From Parastagonospora avenae f. sp. tritici 18332-5 (taxonomy: Eukaryota; Ascomycota; Dothideomycetes; Pleosporales; Phaeosphaeriaceae), in contig JAFJTR010000057.1 in the NCBI GenBank assembly GCA_022559985.1, positions 124,001-188,000 on the forward strand: a stretch of DNA of 64,000 bases, given 5' to 3'. Below the pieces are notes generated by a model that was not told the DNA's origin, did not search any database, and saw nothing but the letters and a program-made list of their open reading frames with translations. The translations under genes were made by a program, and so were the position numbers. Below, one piece after another: positions 10,774-23,110 of this stretch (the stretch's first letter is position 1; the number at the start of each line of letters is the position of its first letter).

Positions 10774-11748
10774 TCATGCGTTAATTGATCGTACATGTAC
10801 TGAAGTGCCTGTCGTATCGTACGATTGCTCCTCTAGCACGAAGCCCGGAGCCGATATTGGCCGTTCACCGCGCCGACGTCGCCAGCGGTTTGTAGAAACT
10901 ATGAGCTCCGGACATCCTCTTATGAGCCAAGGCCATCTTTGGAGGAAAGGGATGCTGACTTCCCAATTTTGCGGATCCCACGCCTCTCCCCACACTAAGA
11001 GCCCAGTCCACTCGTTCTTTCCATCCGATTCCATGACATCTTCGAAAAAGCGTTGCTCGTCGGCCGGCGACAAAACACTTACAGCTATCAAGGCGTTGTC
11101 GCGCAGTCTCGGAAGGGGGAATAGGTCAAGCCACGGGTGGTGCTTCGTTGTCATTTGCAGCCGTGTCGGGGCAAGACTGCTCGGCAAAGTAGCCGGAATG
11201 GGGGATATGGCGTTATGGCTGTGCCCGTCGTAGCCAAAAGGAGAGATAGATTCGCACACGAGCCAGTCAAATCGGTAACCCAGCGCAGCGGCGTTACTTG
11301 TGAATGCGTTGATTGTGTTGAGCTGTATCAGTTTCAAGTGATGATCAACAGAGGGATCACCCGTCGCGTAACTCATCAGGGCTTGCTCGGCGAACCGTTC
11401 GAGCATGGCACGCGCACGCGCAGCATCCTCCTTTGATAGATGGCTGAAAGCCGAGGCAATGCCGCATGGCAACAGGGAGGCACCGGAGGAGAAGGCATGG
11501 GGAGAAGTAGCGTTGGAAGAAACGACTGCCGAGGACACAGCATCGGAGATGTTGTTGTCGTCGTCGCTGGTACCGTTATGTCTCTTTCTCTGCCTTGAGA
11601 CTCGCTTGTTCAGTCTATTCTGTAGCCTCTTTCGCTCCTTCTGGTTCGTTATGCCCGACCAGTCTTCTCTAGTGAATTCGTGCGGCCTGGACTGCAACTC
11701 GACGTAATGAATACGATGGGTATTGGCGGCCATGCCAGGGAAGTCCAT
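10774..11748 (-). CDS. bZIP transcription factor with DUF3425 domain
   Basis: Single-exon 324-residue protein. Residues 35-56 hold a basic region of the fungal Yap-like/DUF3425 type (KERKRLQNRLNKRVSRQRKR), followed by a Ser/Thr-rich linker without a clear leucine zipper. The C-terminal half matches the DUF3425 layout, with HHLKLIQLNTINAFTSNAAALG, the PTRLQMTTKHHPWLDLFPLPRLRDN signature and a Trp-rich end (GLLVWGEAWDPQNWEV). Such proteins often control stress responses or secondary metabolism clusters. It lies between the NmrA-like gene and the pogo element, about 3.4 kb from the 3' end of PKS1. No frame damage is seen. The target genes are unknown. Confidence 0.87.
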   Translation of the reverse strand: MDFPGMAANTHRIHYVELQSRPHEFTREDWSGITNQKERKRLQNRLNKRVSRQRKRHNGTSDDDNNISDAVSSAVVSSNATSPHAFSSGASLLPCGIASAFSHLSKEDAARARAMLERFAEQALMSYATGDPSVDHHLKLIQLNTINAFTSNAAALGYRFDWLVCESISPFGYDGHSHNAISPIPATLPSSLAPTRLQMTTKHHPWLDLFPLPRLRDNALIAVSVLSPADEQRFFEDVMESDGKNEWTGLLVWGEAWDPQNWEVSIPFLQRWPWLIRGCPELIVSTNRWRRRRGERPISAPGFVLEEQSYDTTGTSVHVRSINA

Positions 11749-12705
11749 GATGGTGGTGGTGTGTTACAGTTGGAATGGTGTGTGGTAGGGGTGAACAACG
11801 CTGTATCGTCAGAACTCAATTGCCTAGCATCTTCTTAAAGACCATCTGCACCTGGCTGACCGGTTGCGTAAGCAGTGCTTGGGTGACATTAGGGTGGCAT
11901 TAGCTTCCAAACTGCCGGCCTTAGCGACGCTCGGCCCTTTGTTCCGAGGTTCCAAGGTTGTCACAGATTGAGTTCCAAGGTTGTGCAAAAGCGCGGCGTC
12001 GGATGATACATCGTTGACCACTGGGATGAGTGGCTACCAGGAATGCTGCGTTGTCTCTTCTCAACAAGTTCTCCACCGTATTTCGCTTGGCTAGAGAAGC
12101 GCCCCGTGGATCCCGCCGGCGGAAACCGAGGGCTTGGCATTCAAAGTGTTTCGATTTCTACTGCAAGACTTCAAGTTGAAGAACTATTATCGAAATTCGT
12201 GCTAATAGAGAAGAAGTATTGAACTAATCTGCCGTGCTCTATAAGTATTCCATACCTATGGTAGTTGCGCTGTGATGCTTTTGTAGCTTTAAGTGCGCGA
12301 GGCGTCCCATCGGTGCTTCTTTCGTGCAGTAGGCGGGGTGTCTCTCTCGAAACTAGCACTTGGTGCTGCGCAGTAGTAGTACCCAGTCGTGTTCGTTGAT
12401 CGTCGGATTAGATCAGGTACCTGCATACATCTATTTTTCCACGGATGTACCTACCTAGGTAGGTATATTGATGAAAGCATCACGTGATACTACCATCGGC
12501 AGAATACCAAATATCTCGCCGTTGCCCGTTGACTCGCGCCGGCGCATGAAAGTGCACCTGCTCATCAACCACGTCAACGACTAAAGCAATGCTACTGCGC
12601 ATCCGCAGCTTCGGTGACAGCTCAAACGACGGACTCTGACAGTCCCTACTACTAGGGAGAACGAAATCTCGGCCAGAATAACGCCAAGCAGCACCCCGCG
12701 CCCAC
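11749..12705. other. intergenic region with one perfect palindrome
   Basis: Promoter side of the bZIP gene up to the pogo-type element. It contains an 18-bp perfect palindrome at 12448-12465 (TACCTACCTAGGTAGGTA). No gene is supported. Confidence 0.5.
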
Positions 12706-12707
12706 TA

Positions 12708-15032
12708 CCGTGTCCGTGCACTCAATGCACGCCGTCAGTCAATGCACGGGATCGCGATTTCGTTCCAACTTCGCACACCCTACAACTTAACGCTACGATA
12801 ACGATAGAAGAAGCCCTTGCAGAGCTAGATGCTCTTAACTCTAGCGAAGAAGTTTGCTACGCAATAATAGCTAAAGAGTATGGTGTTAATCGCTTAACAT
12901 TGTCGCACAAGCACCGAGGTGTCAGCAGGTCGCGCGCGTACGCAGGTTTAGCACGTCGCAACCTTCAACTAGAACAGGAAGCAGAGCTTATGAAGTATAT
13001 AGAGGGCTTAATAGAGCGCAAGCTTCCTCCTACAAGAGAAATAGTACAGGTTTACGCGTCTGATATCGCTGGACACCCCGTCTCCGAAAGCTGGGTTACT
13101 CGCTTCTTGTCACGGTTGAGGGCATCTCCTGCCTCACGTGCAGTGGCACCTCACCTCTGATGAGACGACGCTGCCTTTCCTGCACTAGCGCTGTTTACAG
13201 CTACCCATGTATATATACTGCTCGTAGCCTCACCCAATATAACCTCAGTTCAATCCTTCAATTCTTCTGCATATGCGCGTTTTCCACACCGCGACACTTC
13301 TTCTACTGACACGAAGACAAGCTCACATCGCAGTGGAGCACTTCTATAGACTGCAAACGCCACGCTGCTCATTCTAGTGATAAGTACAAGGTGTATTTTG
13401 AACATCTAGGCAGCAAAATTTGATTTCTACAAGGTAGATCTAAAGCATACGTGCAATATAGACGAGAAAGGCATTATGATTAGAGCCGTTAGCAAATAGA
13501 AGAGGATCTTTAGCAAGAGGCTGTTTAAGAAGAAGCAGTTTAAGCAGATACTACAGGACAAAAATTGCGAGTGGATAAGCTTATTAGCGTGTGTTTGCGC
13601 TGATGGTACAGCGTTGGCGCCAGCTCTTATTCATCCGGCTGAGTCTAACAACATACAATTAACCTAGGTAGAGGATGTGAAGGCAGAAGAACATATAGCC
13701 TTCTTCAGAGTATCAGGCAGTGGCTAGTTGAATGATAGACTTGGTCTTGCCTAGCTTCAGCAGGTGTTTGAGCGCTTCATAGCAGCCAAAGCTCGAAGAA
13801 AGTACCGCCTATTGCTTGTAGAAAGCTATAGAAGTCACCTAACTGAAGAGTTCCTAGAGTATTGCCACAGTCATAAGATACTATTGGGTATCTATCCACC
13901 GCATAGCACCCACACGCTACAGCCGCTCGATGTAGTGATGTTTAAGCTACTTAGCACAGCATACTCAAAGAAGCTCCCAAGACGCCTTTATAAGCATCAA
14001 GGCTTAGTCCCTGTAACTAAGGCTGCCTTTTTCAGCCTGTTCTAGGATGCTTAGGTGAGCAGCTTTACTGCAAAGAATATCTTTAGCCCCTTTAAGGCAA
14101 CAAGTGTGCTCCCTTTTAACCCCTACGTTATACTCGATCGCTTCACCAACGACAACTTAGACACCTCTAGCAACGCGTTAGAGGCAGCTTCTACATACGG
14201 CAGTGAGGCTTAGCAAAAACTGAATACAGTCATAAAACGCGCGTTAAGTGGTGCATCGGGGAAGGACGCATCTACTATCCGGCAATCGCTCCACCACATA
14301 GCAATACAGAAAACCCTCCTGCAAAGCGAGTATAAGGGTCTACTTAACGCTCTCACTGTTAAGGAAGGAAGAGAGGCAACGGCCAAGTCTCTAGACCTGC
14401 TGCAACACTATGAGTACTGGGGATCTTCGATGATGTGGACTCCTTGCTCGTTCCGTGAAGCTAAGGCCCGCATAAAGCTTGCAAGGGAGGAGCGAGAGGC
14501 AGACAAGAAGGAAAAGGCTAACATGAAGAAGCTTGCCAAGGCTAATAAGCTGTACAGCGAAAATATTGCGCAGGAGAAGCGTAATGCGCGTGCAAAGGAG
14601 AAGGAAGAGCGTGACCGGCTGAAGGCTGAGAAGGCTAAGGAAGTCGCTGAATGCAAGGCAGAGAGCGAGCGCCAAAGGCAAGCTCGCGGCTCTTGAAAAG
14701 CTGTACAAACCCTTCTATAGGCAAGCGCAAGGCTTCACAGAAAGTAGCACCAAGAAAGAAGCAGAAACGTAGTGCTAGGGATAGTGTTGACAGGGCGTCG
14801 AGCACAGCGCGCACGCCAACACCTCCGCACCAAAATAAAACTCGCGGCCGCAAAATCCTCCGGCTAAGAAAGTATTAGTGAGAAAGTTTGTCGCATAGAT
14901 CTATAGAGTACTATGCTAAGTTTCCTTGTAATAATCACTTGTGTGTACAGCTCTACAGCCTTAGTTTTGTGTAGCCCGTTTTGGTGATGCGCGTGCATTG
15001 ACTGACGGCGTGCATTGAGTGCATGGACACGG
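12708..15032 (+). mobile_element. complete but inactive pogo/Fot1-type DNA transposon (pogo-1)
   Basis: A 2,325-bp element bounded by 41-bp terminal inverted repeats (12708-12748 and 14992-15032) that differ at a single base. It is flanked by the TA dinucleotide at 12706-12707 and 15033-15034, as expected for the Tc1/mariner/pogo target duplication. Inside are a psq-type helix-turn-helix region and a DDE-1 (pogo) transposase region interrupted by stops. The almost identical repeats indicate either recent insertion or strong conservation of the ends. The right end lies only about 125 bp from the stop codon of PKS1. Confidence 0.93.
12790..14696 (+). pseudogene. pogo/Tigger-type DDE-1 transposase pseudogene (pogo-1)
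   Basis: The N-terminal part (about 12800-13130) reads through a psq/CENP-B-like DNA-binding region, with IEEALAELDALNS, IAKEYGVNRLTLSHKHRG and an end at SESWVTRFLSR. The catalytic part (about 13410-14250) shows NIDEKGIMIRAV, LLVESYRSHL (the central Asp position is Glu here, where relatives have VDGHGSH), PPHSTHTLQPLDVVMFK and a long charged coiled coil at 14450-14690. The catalytic frame is broken by seven in-frame stops at 13497, 13665, 13725, 13752, 14043, 14052 and 14211, every one TAG. Five stand where relatives have or probably had tryptophan, for example GLA-stop-LQQ against GLAWLEQ. There is also a shift in frame around 13160-13410. The gene cannot encode a working transposase. Confidence 0.88.
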
Positions 15033-15158
15033 TATCAGTGAAGAATTAATGGTAATTCGATTTGCTACGGAAGTAATTACGAAAGAAACTATTCTAAACA
15101 ATGGAAAGGAAAACAAACAGCTATATTACGTTGAAGCAAATCTTGGAATCAGCTGTCC

Positions 15159-18100
15159 TCAGTTATCAGTCTTTGTCAATCCCTTCACAGCCTGTTTACC
15201 AAGCTCCTCCAGGGTACCGAAACCTAGAAGTTGAAGCACACTGATGTCAAACCCGAATGTCAGTCTCCACCAATTTCGCAACTCGATACCGATCAGCGAG
15301 TCAAGACCAAGTTGTTGAACAGGGAGGGTGATGTCAAGGTCGTCGTCGGGTCTCAGGAGCAATTTCATCAGCTGCTTTCCAACCTCGAGGCCGATGTAGG
15401 CCGGTGTGTCAGGCTTGCCGAGTAGTTCAGGCTCGCTCTTGGCCGCGGCGAGGAAAGCTTTGAAGGTATCGCCGCCCTCGCCAGCACTGCCGACGTCCCC
15501 GTCGTTGATGTTATGCCAGACGGCCATCCGAATGTCTTTCTTCCAGTGCGTACGACTTTCTGGATGTTTAAGAGACTTGTCTGAGCTGAAGCCGGTGGCG
15601 AAAGTGTTTTTGTGGCTGAATGGAACCCTCTTATCAATGTTCAGGTCGGGTACGGTATAGGATGCTGCCGCCCGGAATGCTTCAATCATCTCCGACTCAG
15701 TGACACCAGAGTAGCCATTAGCCATGAGCCTTGTCAGCAGTTGCTGATCACGAGCGGCGTATCCCATGTCGGCAACGGCCCCGATGTCGATGGCAGACGC
15801 CGCTAGCCCAATGCTGTTGCGCCATAGCGCGAAGGTGTCCAAGAAAGTATTCGCGCCCGCGTAATTGGCCTGACCAGGCTGCCCTGTGACGCTCGACATG
15901 GAGGACAGGAACACGAAGAAGTCGAGGTTGATACCAGCTTCCACTGTGGCTTCGTGCAGATACCAAGCTCCCTTCACCTTGGGGCCCGTGGCCTTGATCC
16001 ACTGTTCCACCTTCATGTTCCTGAATGCCTCATCTTGAAGAAGCATGGGAGAATGCAGGATACCCTTCAGGTTGGGCGCCTGTGCGACTGCGCGGAAGAT
16101 ATCGTCTCGGTTCACCATGTCGCCTTTGACAAGCACCACTTCACAGCCCATGCTTTCGAACTCCCTGATGGCGTCCACATCTTCAGGACGTGATCCAGGG
16201 TTTCGCGAAAGACAAACAAGGCGGCGTGCGCCGTTCTCGACAAGATGCCTAGCGATGACAGTTCCGATACCACCCAAGCCTCCGGCGAGTAGGTAAGATG
16301 CGCTCTTGTCGACGGTGAAGCTGTCATCAGCGACTTTGATAGTATTTGTGCCGATCTTGAGCTTGCTATCGGCATCTCTGAGCTGAAGGATGACGTTGCT
16401 TGAGTCCTTGATCTCTTGCACGTGCTTGATGGCGTCCTCTACCCTTGAAGCCTCGTACACTGTCCGAGGGGATAGTGGCACAATATTACCCCACCTCAAC
16501 AGGTTCACAGTTGACTGAAGCAGTCTAACAAAAATGTCAGTCATCAAACTAACAGCATCAGGGTATCATGACAGGATCACTTACGCTTTAACAGCGGACC
16601 GTTTCTTGGCCACGAGAGCCTCCAGACTGACGCTAGTGTAGCTCTTACTTCCCAGGAAGGAATTTAGGTCCAGCTTACCTGCGCCGGCAAGATCTGCTGT
16701 GCCAAGTTCAACCATCTTGCCAAACTCTGCCACAGACCGCCAGGTAGCGCGCAGGAGTTCGCCAGACAGCGAGTTCAGAGCAATGTCAACGCCCTCTCCA
16801 CCTGTTGCTTGTAGGATCTCTTTCAAGAAGCTATCATCTGTGGACCAAAAGATACGAGTCCTTGGAATATCAAAGTCCTTGACGAGGTATGCAGCTTCTG
16901 TCTCAGTGCTGACAGTCGCGTAGACCTTCGCCGCCGACCTCTTTGCAAGCTGCAAGGCGGCGAGGCCGACATCTCCAGTGGCGTTGTGGATCAGAATGGA
17001 CTATCAAAAGTATCAGCCTATTATCTACACTGTGTCTCTCCTGTCTTAGCAACAAGAGGATGGGGTGTTTACCTGGCCGGTCTGCAGGTTCCCAGCACTG
17101 TGTAGGGCTGCAAGAGCTGTTCCGAAGGCAAAAGGCAAGGTGGCTGCCTCTTCGAATCGCGTATTGTCAGGGATCTTCTCGATCAGCATCTCTGACGTGC
17201 GAAGATGCGAAGAGAGGCTGCCAAAGCCGAGGCCAATGACCCGATCGCCCACCGCGAAGTCCTTAACATTGGGTCCGAGGGCGGATATTCTGCCACTAGC
17301 GCTGATACCGAGACCTCCAGCAGGATAAGGTATATTGCCCATGATCTCGGCGACATCCTGCGAGTGAAGTTAGTCAAATAATTGTGCAAAGTCGAAGCAG
17401 CTGGAGGCAACGTACCTTGGGTCTGACCACAGCGTGGGAGACCTCAATATCGACCTGGTCTCCAATAAGAGGTTCAAATCGATGCGAAACCCAAGCTAGT
17501 GATCCCAGACGTCCTGGTTTTTTGGCTACCAGAGACACATGATCCTGTGCAGCACGGCTGGAGACGCGATCGTCTTCAAAGGTGAAGGGATAATAACGAG
17601 GCACATTGATGGTGCCGTCAACGATCGCATACTCATAGTTGGGCCTAAAAAACTCGTCTTCTTGCCCATTTTGGAAGTGGGCGAAGGCATCAACGACTTC
17701 GTCCAGTGATTGACTCACGTCTTGGACCTCGCAGGTGCCAAAGTCAATAGTGTCTTCAACACTAATAGAGCGGATCGCGCCAATGACTGTCGCGTATCGC
17801 GGGTCGAAGGATTGCATCTGAGACGGGCGGGTGACCCAGAAGAGGCCTCTCTCCCCTATGCTGGCAATGAGCCTTTTCAAAGTCTCGAAGCGTTGCTCAT
17901 CAATGCCTTCGAAGAAGGGACTCTCCTCGTCAAGTAGACTGATCACATCCTGAGCGTCTCGCGGTAGATCATCACCGAAGGAAGACTTGCTGACAGTGTA
18001 GCCTCGGCTTTCCAGCTTCTGAGTCACCGCATCGACGTTCTTCGCGTCTTGACCATAGGACAACACAGTCACATTCTTCTTGATGGCTTTTTTGACGTCT

Positions 18101-21100
18101 TCTTCGGGTCTCGCAATAAAGACGACGCTTGACTGGTACGGTGCAGGGGAGTCGAGCACTACGTCTGGCGCAGCGAAGCCAGCGCGCTTCAGTTCGTGCG
18201 ACCAGCGCTCTGGAGAAACGTAGGGTTCGTCCGGTCGATTGTCGTTCAGACCAGCCCACCAATCGTCCAAAAAACCGAGAATGCAATTGATCCACTTGGT
18301 CTCCATGCTGATCTCCTGCAGGAGAAGTCGACCACCAGGCGCCAACAGCTTGCGGATGTTGGTCAGGGAACCGCTCAGACTTGGAGTGGAGTGAACATAG
18401 TTCGTCGCGACGATCAAGTCGAACTTTTCATCTTCCTTAAATCCCTGCTCTGATGTGTCCGTGGCAATGTCTAGCAAGCGGCATTCAATACGGTCCAACC
18501 CCTGGAACTGCTTCTTTGCGTCGGCAATGGCTGTCGAGGATGGGTCAGTGAAAGTGAAACTCTGGTAAAGAGAGACGCCGTGGGGGAGAGTCAGATCTTT
18601 AATCAGAGAGGATGTCGACTGTCCTGTACTGCCGCCAATCTCCAGGATACGAAGACTAGGCCTGGCGTGCGCCAAGCTTTTGAGGAAAGCCGTCTTCTTG
18701 GTGACGTTGGCTGTTGCAAAAAGCCTTGTAAGAAGATCATCTTGTGAGAGAACCTCGATAATGGTCTTTTCGCCGGTAAACAGCTCTTCAATGCTCCCGC
18801 CCACCTCGAGGATACATTCAGCACAAGCGCTGAGGGGAGAGCCGGCCATAAGCTCTCCAATTGCATGGGCTCTATCCACAATCTGTAGCGTCTCAAGGGC
18901 GTGTCCAGGGTGGTTCTTATCGAGTGCTAGATACTGGCGACCAATCCAGGCTGCGAACCGCTGAATCGTGGGATTTTCCGGCAGTTTCACGCCTTCGATG
19001 CACCTCTGGAAGAAGATGAAGCAGAGCTCACCCAGCTCGTTGAGTAAAGGAGTCCACTTTTCGCCATCAAAATCGGATGTAATAAGCGATCCCGCTTTGA
19101 CAAAGTCAACGTGGGGCTTCCAGACGTTACGCGCAGTGATGGGCAGTTTGTGCACGATGTCCTGATCGCCTTGTTCGATGGACGTGAAAGCGGCTTGGGG
19201 CATGTCCAAGATCGCTTTGCCGTTTGAGACGACTTGGAAAGAGCCTCGAATCTCACCGCTGGCAACTGCCACATCTGTTGATGCTGCAACGAACATTTCT
19301 GCCTCTGGGTCGCTTCTAAAGATGGTCACATGCTCAATCAAAGTAGGCATCGCCGCACAGTTGCTCGCATCGAGCTTGCCGGATCTGGCAGCTACAAGAC
19401 CCATCTGAAGAGCCGCGTCGATGACGGCGGGGTGCAGGTGGTATTTCTCCTCGTCGCCATTGAGGTTCCTGGTAATGCTGCTGACAGCTCTGGTGTCCGT
19501 GGTACCTGCACTGATCTCACCCAGACGCTGGAAGACTGGACCATACTGCATTCCAGCTTTTGCCAGAGTATTGAAGACCTTGAAGGTATCCAATTTCCGA
19601 GGAAGCGCTTCCACCGTATCAGATTTGCTCGGCTCGATGGATGGGATAGCTGATACCTGACCGATGCAATGCTTCGACCAGGAGCTACCATTGTAGGATG
19701 CTATGGAGAATTCCCACCACTGGCTATCCTCTGAATCGGTCAGACGAACAGGACGTAGGTTTGTGACCAACTCAGTATCAACACCTTCCTGCATCATCAG
19801 CGCCTGGTTGAGCACCAGGTGGCGGAGGCTGTAAGAGTCTTCCACTCCGCTCAGCTGTCGTATCGCCTCGCCTGCTATCGCAAAGTAACCTGCGGCAGGG
19901 AAAATGATAGTGCCCTGGATCTGATGATCTCGAAGCCACGGAGCGTCCTCAATGTTGATGAGATTCCTCCAGCTGGGCTCAAGACTGGTGCTCTCCAACT
20001 GTCGGCGTCCCAGGAGAGGATGCCTGGGGAACTTGGGGTTCCTCCATTCGGCTGACATGCGAGATTCTACCCAAAACTCGCCGTCGTAGTGCCAGGGATA
20101 ACGCGGAAGATCTGGGAGTGTCTGCCCAGCAGGAACAACGGCTGCGTAGTCGAGCGAGACGTTTAGCTCAAAGAGCTTACCAGCGGCATTAAGATATGAC
20201 TGCACACAGTCCTCGTTCCGTACCATGGATGACAAATATGGTGGAGAAGCGGACGCCTTGGCGAATATCTGACGCGCCGGTCCAGCGAGGGCTCCGTGCG
20301 GACCGATCTCAATGAAAGCTGGGTTCTTGAAATGCTCTAGTATGCCCGCAACGGCTGGACTGAAGAGCACAGGCGATTCGAGATTCTGCTGCCAGTACTT
20401 GGCGTCGAGCTTGCGCTGCTCCGGCAGTCCAGTACCTGTCACACTAGAGAAGAAGGGTTTGGATGCCTGCTTACCCACCAGGTGCGGCTCGATCATCGCA
20501 TGGTAGTCAGATCCAATCTCTTGCATATGGTATGAGTGGTATGCCTTTTCAACCTTGAGCAGTCGGGCCGTGATATCTGGATGCGCTTCCTTTATACGTG
20601 TGAGCGTGGCTTGTACCTCCTCTGCATCACCCGAGAGCGTGACGCTGCTTGGGGAGTTCTCGCATGCAATGACAACGTGCGGTCGGTTCAGGAACGGTTC
20701 GACCTCATCCCAGCCAAGACCAACGGCGGCCATGGCACCCTTCCTGCTCTGGAGCTTGGCGGCTTGTCCACGATGGTAGGCTCCGATGATGGCCTCTTTC
20801 GCGGTGAGAGCACCAGCAGTATAGGCCCCAGCGAGTTCACCACTGCTATGGCCAACAACTGCTGCAGGCTCGACGCCAATGCTTGCCAGGAGGTCTACCA
20901 TGGCTACCTGAACGGCTGTACACAAAGGCTGTGAGAGCTCTGCCAGCTGAACGCGCGACGTCTTGGCCGACTTCTGTAGCTCACCCTCGATTGTCCATTG
21001 TGGAGGATCAGAGAGAGCCGCGAGATGCTTGTCCATTGTTCTGATGGACTTCTGGAAGACAAGGTCATCACGCAGGAGCAGCTCGCGACCCATACGGGGC

Positions 21101-23110
21101 CATTGCGCTCCTTGCCCCGTAAAAACCATAACCAGGCTGACAGGTTGACCAGGTATCTTCCTTCCCTGAGATGACGGAGGGTCGTTGGCACTCACAACCT
21201 TGAAAGATCGATGAGAGAGGTGCTCACGCCTGTTGGCGAGCGTGTAACTCAAGTCGTTGATCTTGTCAGCCATATCTGAATTCTTCAAAACCCATTCCTC
21301 GTACACATTGATTGTGGACTTTAATGACGGGGCAGAAGCCGCCGAAAATAGAAGCAGTTGAGGATCATCTTCTCGCTCGCTGTCTCGCGCCACTGGCTGG
21401 GGAAGGTTGAAGCTCCTTGCTGAGTCGATAATGACATGCGCGTTTGAGCCGCCCAGTCCAAAGCTGTTGACACTCACTCGCTCACAACGATCCGCCGGGA
21501 ACGGTGTTGGCTCTAAGGGAACAGTCAATTTCCCCTCCTTGAACGGAATCTTTGGGTTTGGAGAGTTGAACTTGATGTTTGGGGGGATGGTGCGATGTTC
21601 CAGGGACATTACAGCCTTGATCAAAGAGACCAGACCAGAGGCGCCTTCGGTGTGGCCGACGTTAGGCTTCACCGAGGTGATGTGAATACCCTTGTCTCCG
21701 AACACGTTAGCCACTGCTCCGGTTTCAATGGGATCTCCAACTGCTGTGCCAGTACCGTGGCATTCGAAGTATGCCGTCTTAGAAAAGTCCTGGGCAGTTG
21801 TCAGCTGTTGAGCTCGCTCAAGAGACTAAATTTGGTACTTGCCGTGATACCAGCTTGCTCGTAGGCCAGGCGAATCATCTTCTCGTGGGCTGCCGCATTC
21901 GGCTGCGTGATACCCTGCGTCTTTCCGTCCGAGTTTGATACAGCTGCTCTTATCACAGCCCGGATAGGGTTACCGTCGCGAATAGCAGCATCGAGAGGCT
22001 TCAATAAAACTGCGGTGAAGGCTTCGCCCCTCGCATAGCCATTAGCATCACTAGAGAAAGACTTGCACGAGCCGTCCGATGATAGTATGCCCTTCTCCGT
22101 CATCTGTTGCGTCATCCCGGGCGCCATAATCAGGTTACAGCCGGCTACTATGGCAGCCTCGCAGATACCTCGTTGAATGGCTGAGCAGGCCTCATTGACG
22201 CCAATCAGAGCCGATGAACAGGCTGTGCGAATAGTCATGCTACGCAGTGTCAGCTGCCGAATACCCGAAGCATGTGAAATCTTAAAGCTCACCTTGGTCC
22301 AGTCAAACCAAGCTCATATGAGATCCTATTTGCAAGCATCCAATCTTGGCTAGTTAGAGCTTTATTACATAACAAGTTACCTTTGAGATTTTAAATACCT
22401 TGGTAGCCATCTATTTTGTTGGCGCCATGGAACAGGGGGTCTCTGTTCATCATTTCACCCCAGTCTTCGCACATGTTTCCGAGGTAGCACCCGATCTTCT
22501 TGCCCTAGTTGTGCTTGTTAGCGACCTCTTTCGTGCCTTTAAAAGCAGGGAATACAACACATACCCTGAACTTGGCCTCGCCAGCGTCCTCAAACGCCTC
22601 CGAGACAACTTCCAGCAAGCGCCGTTGCTGCGGGTCCGCATTCTCAACATCGGCACGGCTCATCGAGAACCTGGTCGTATCCATTTCACCGAGCTTGATA
22701 TCTTCGTCCAGGAAGTAGCCATACTCTGTGGCAACAGTCGTCGGCCGCTTGGAAGTCTCGTGGTATGCCGATACGTTGTAGCGTGAGGTTGGGACCCGCC
22801 CTCTTGCGTCTCCCTTATTCATGAGGAATTCCCAGAACTCCTGGGGTGTCGAAGACCCTCCTGGAAGTCGGAGACCTATGCCGCAAATTGCGACTGGTTC
22901 GGCCTTTTTATTGGCTCTGTCGACGTGCGAGCCGTTGGTGCCGTTCGAATCACTACCATGTAATTCTCCATTGGTATCATTCCCGTGAAAATTGCCATTT
23001 GCATGACCGTTGGTGCCATTCTCACGCACATGACCGTTGACATAACCGTTAGTGCCATTGACTCCGTTGGTGTACGAGACCCCGTTTCCGTTCGTGGCGT
23101 TGATCGTCAT
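15159..23110 (-). CDS. highly reducing polyketide synthase PKS1 (KS-AT-DH-MT-ER-KR-ACP)
   Basis: Eight exons join in phase: 23110-22565, 22504-22399, 22344-22293, 22239-21843, 21789-17416, 17357-17073, 17000-16585 and 16524-15159, giving 2,513 residues. Order: Asn-Gly-rich tail (1-60); KS with the active Cys near 242 (RTACSSAL) and His in ECHGTGT and NVGHTEG; AT (GQGAQ near 588, GHSSGE near 681); DH with H-x3-G-x4-P near 989 and LHPAVID near 1152; MT near 1417; ER near 1925; KR near 2137 with Ser and Tyr in SSMSSVTG...ANYAGAN; ACP with LDSL near 2466. It builds a reduced linear chain from malonyl units. There is no thioesterase, so release must come from another enzyme, most likely the divergent AOS. 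The MT S-adenosylmethionine motif reads EIGGSTG where ExGxGTG is usual. Intron 4 is GC-AG. Confidence 0.94.

Noticed and set aside
22900..23060. Microsatellite or CRISPR-like array in the PKS1 start
   Set aside because: The repeats are in-frame Asn-Gly codons with variable spacing and no spacer structure; they encode the PKS1 tail.
15159..23110. Several separate genes instead of one PKS1
   Set aside because: All pieces join in phase through short introns into one uninterrupted KS-to-ACP protein, with each domain's motifs in the standard order.
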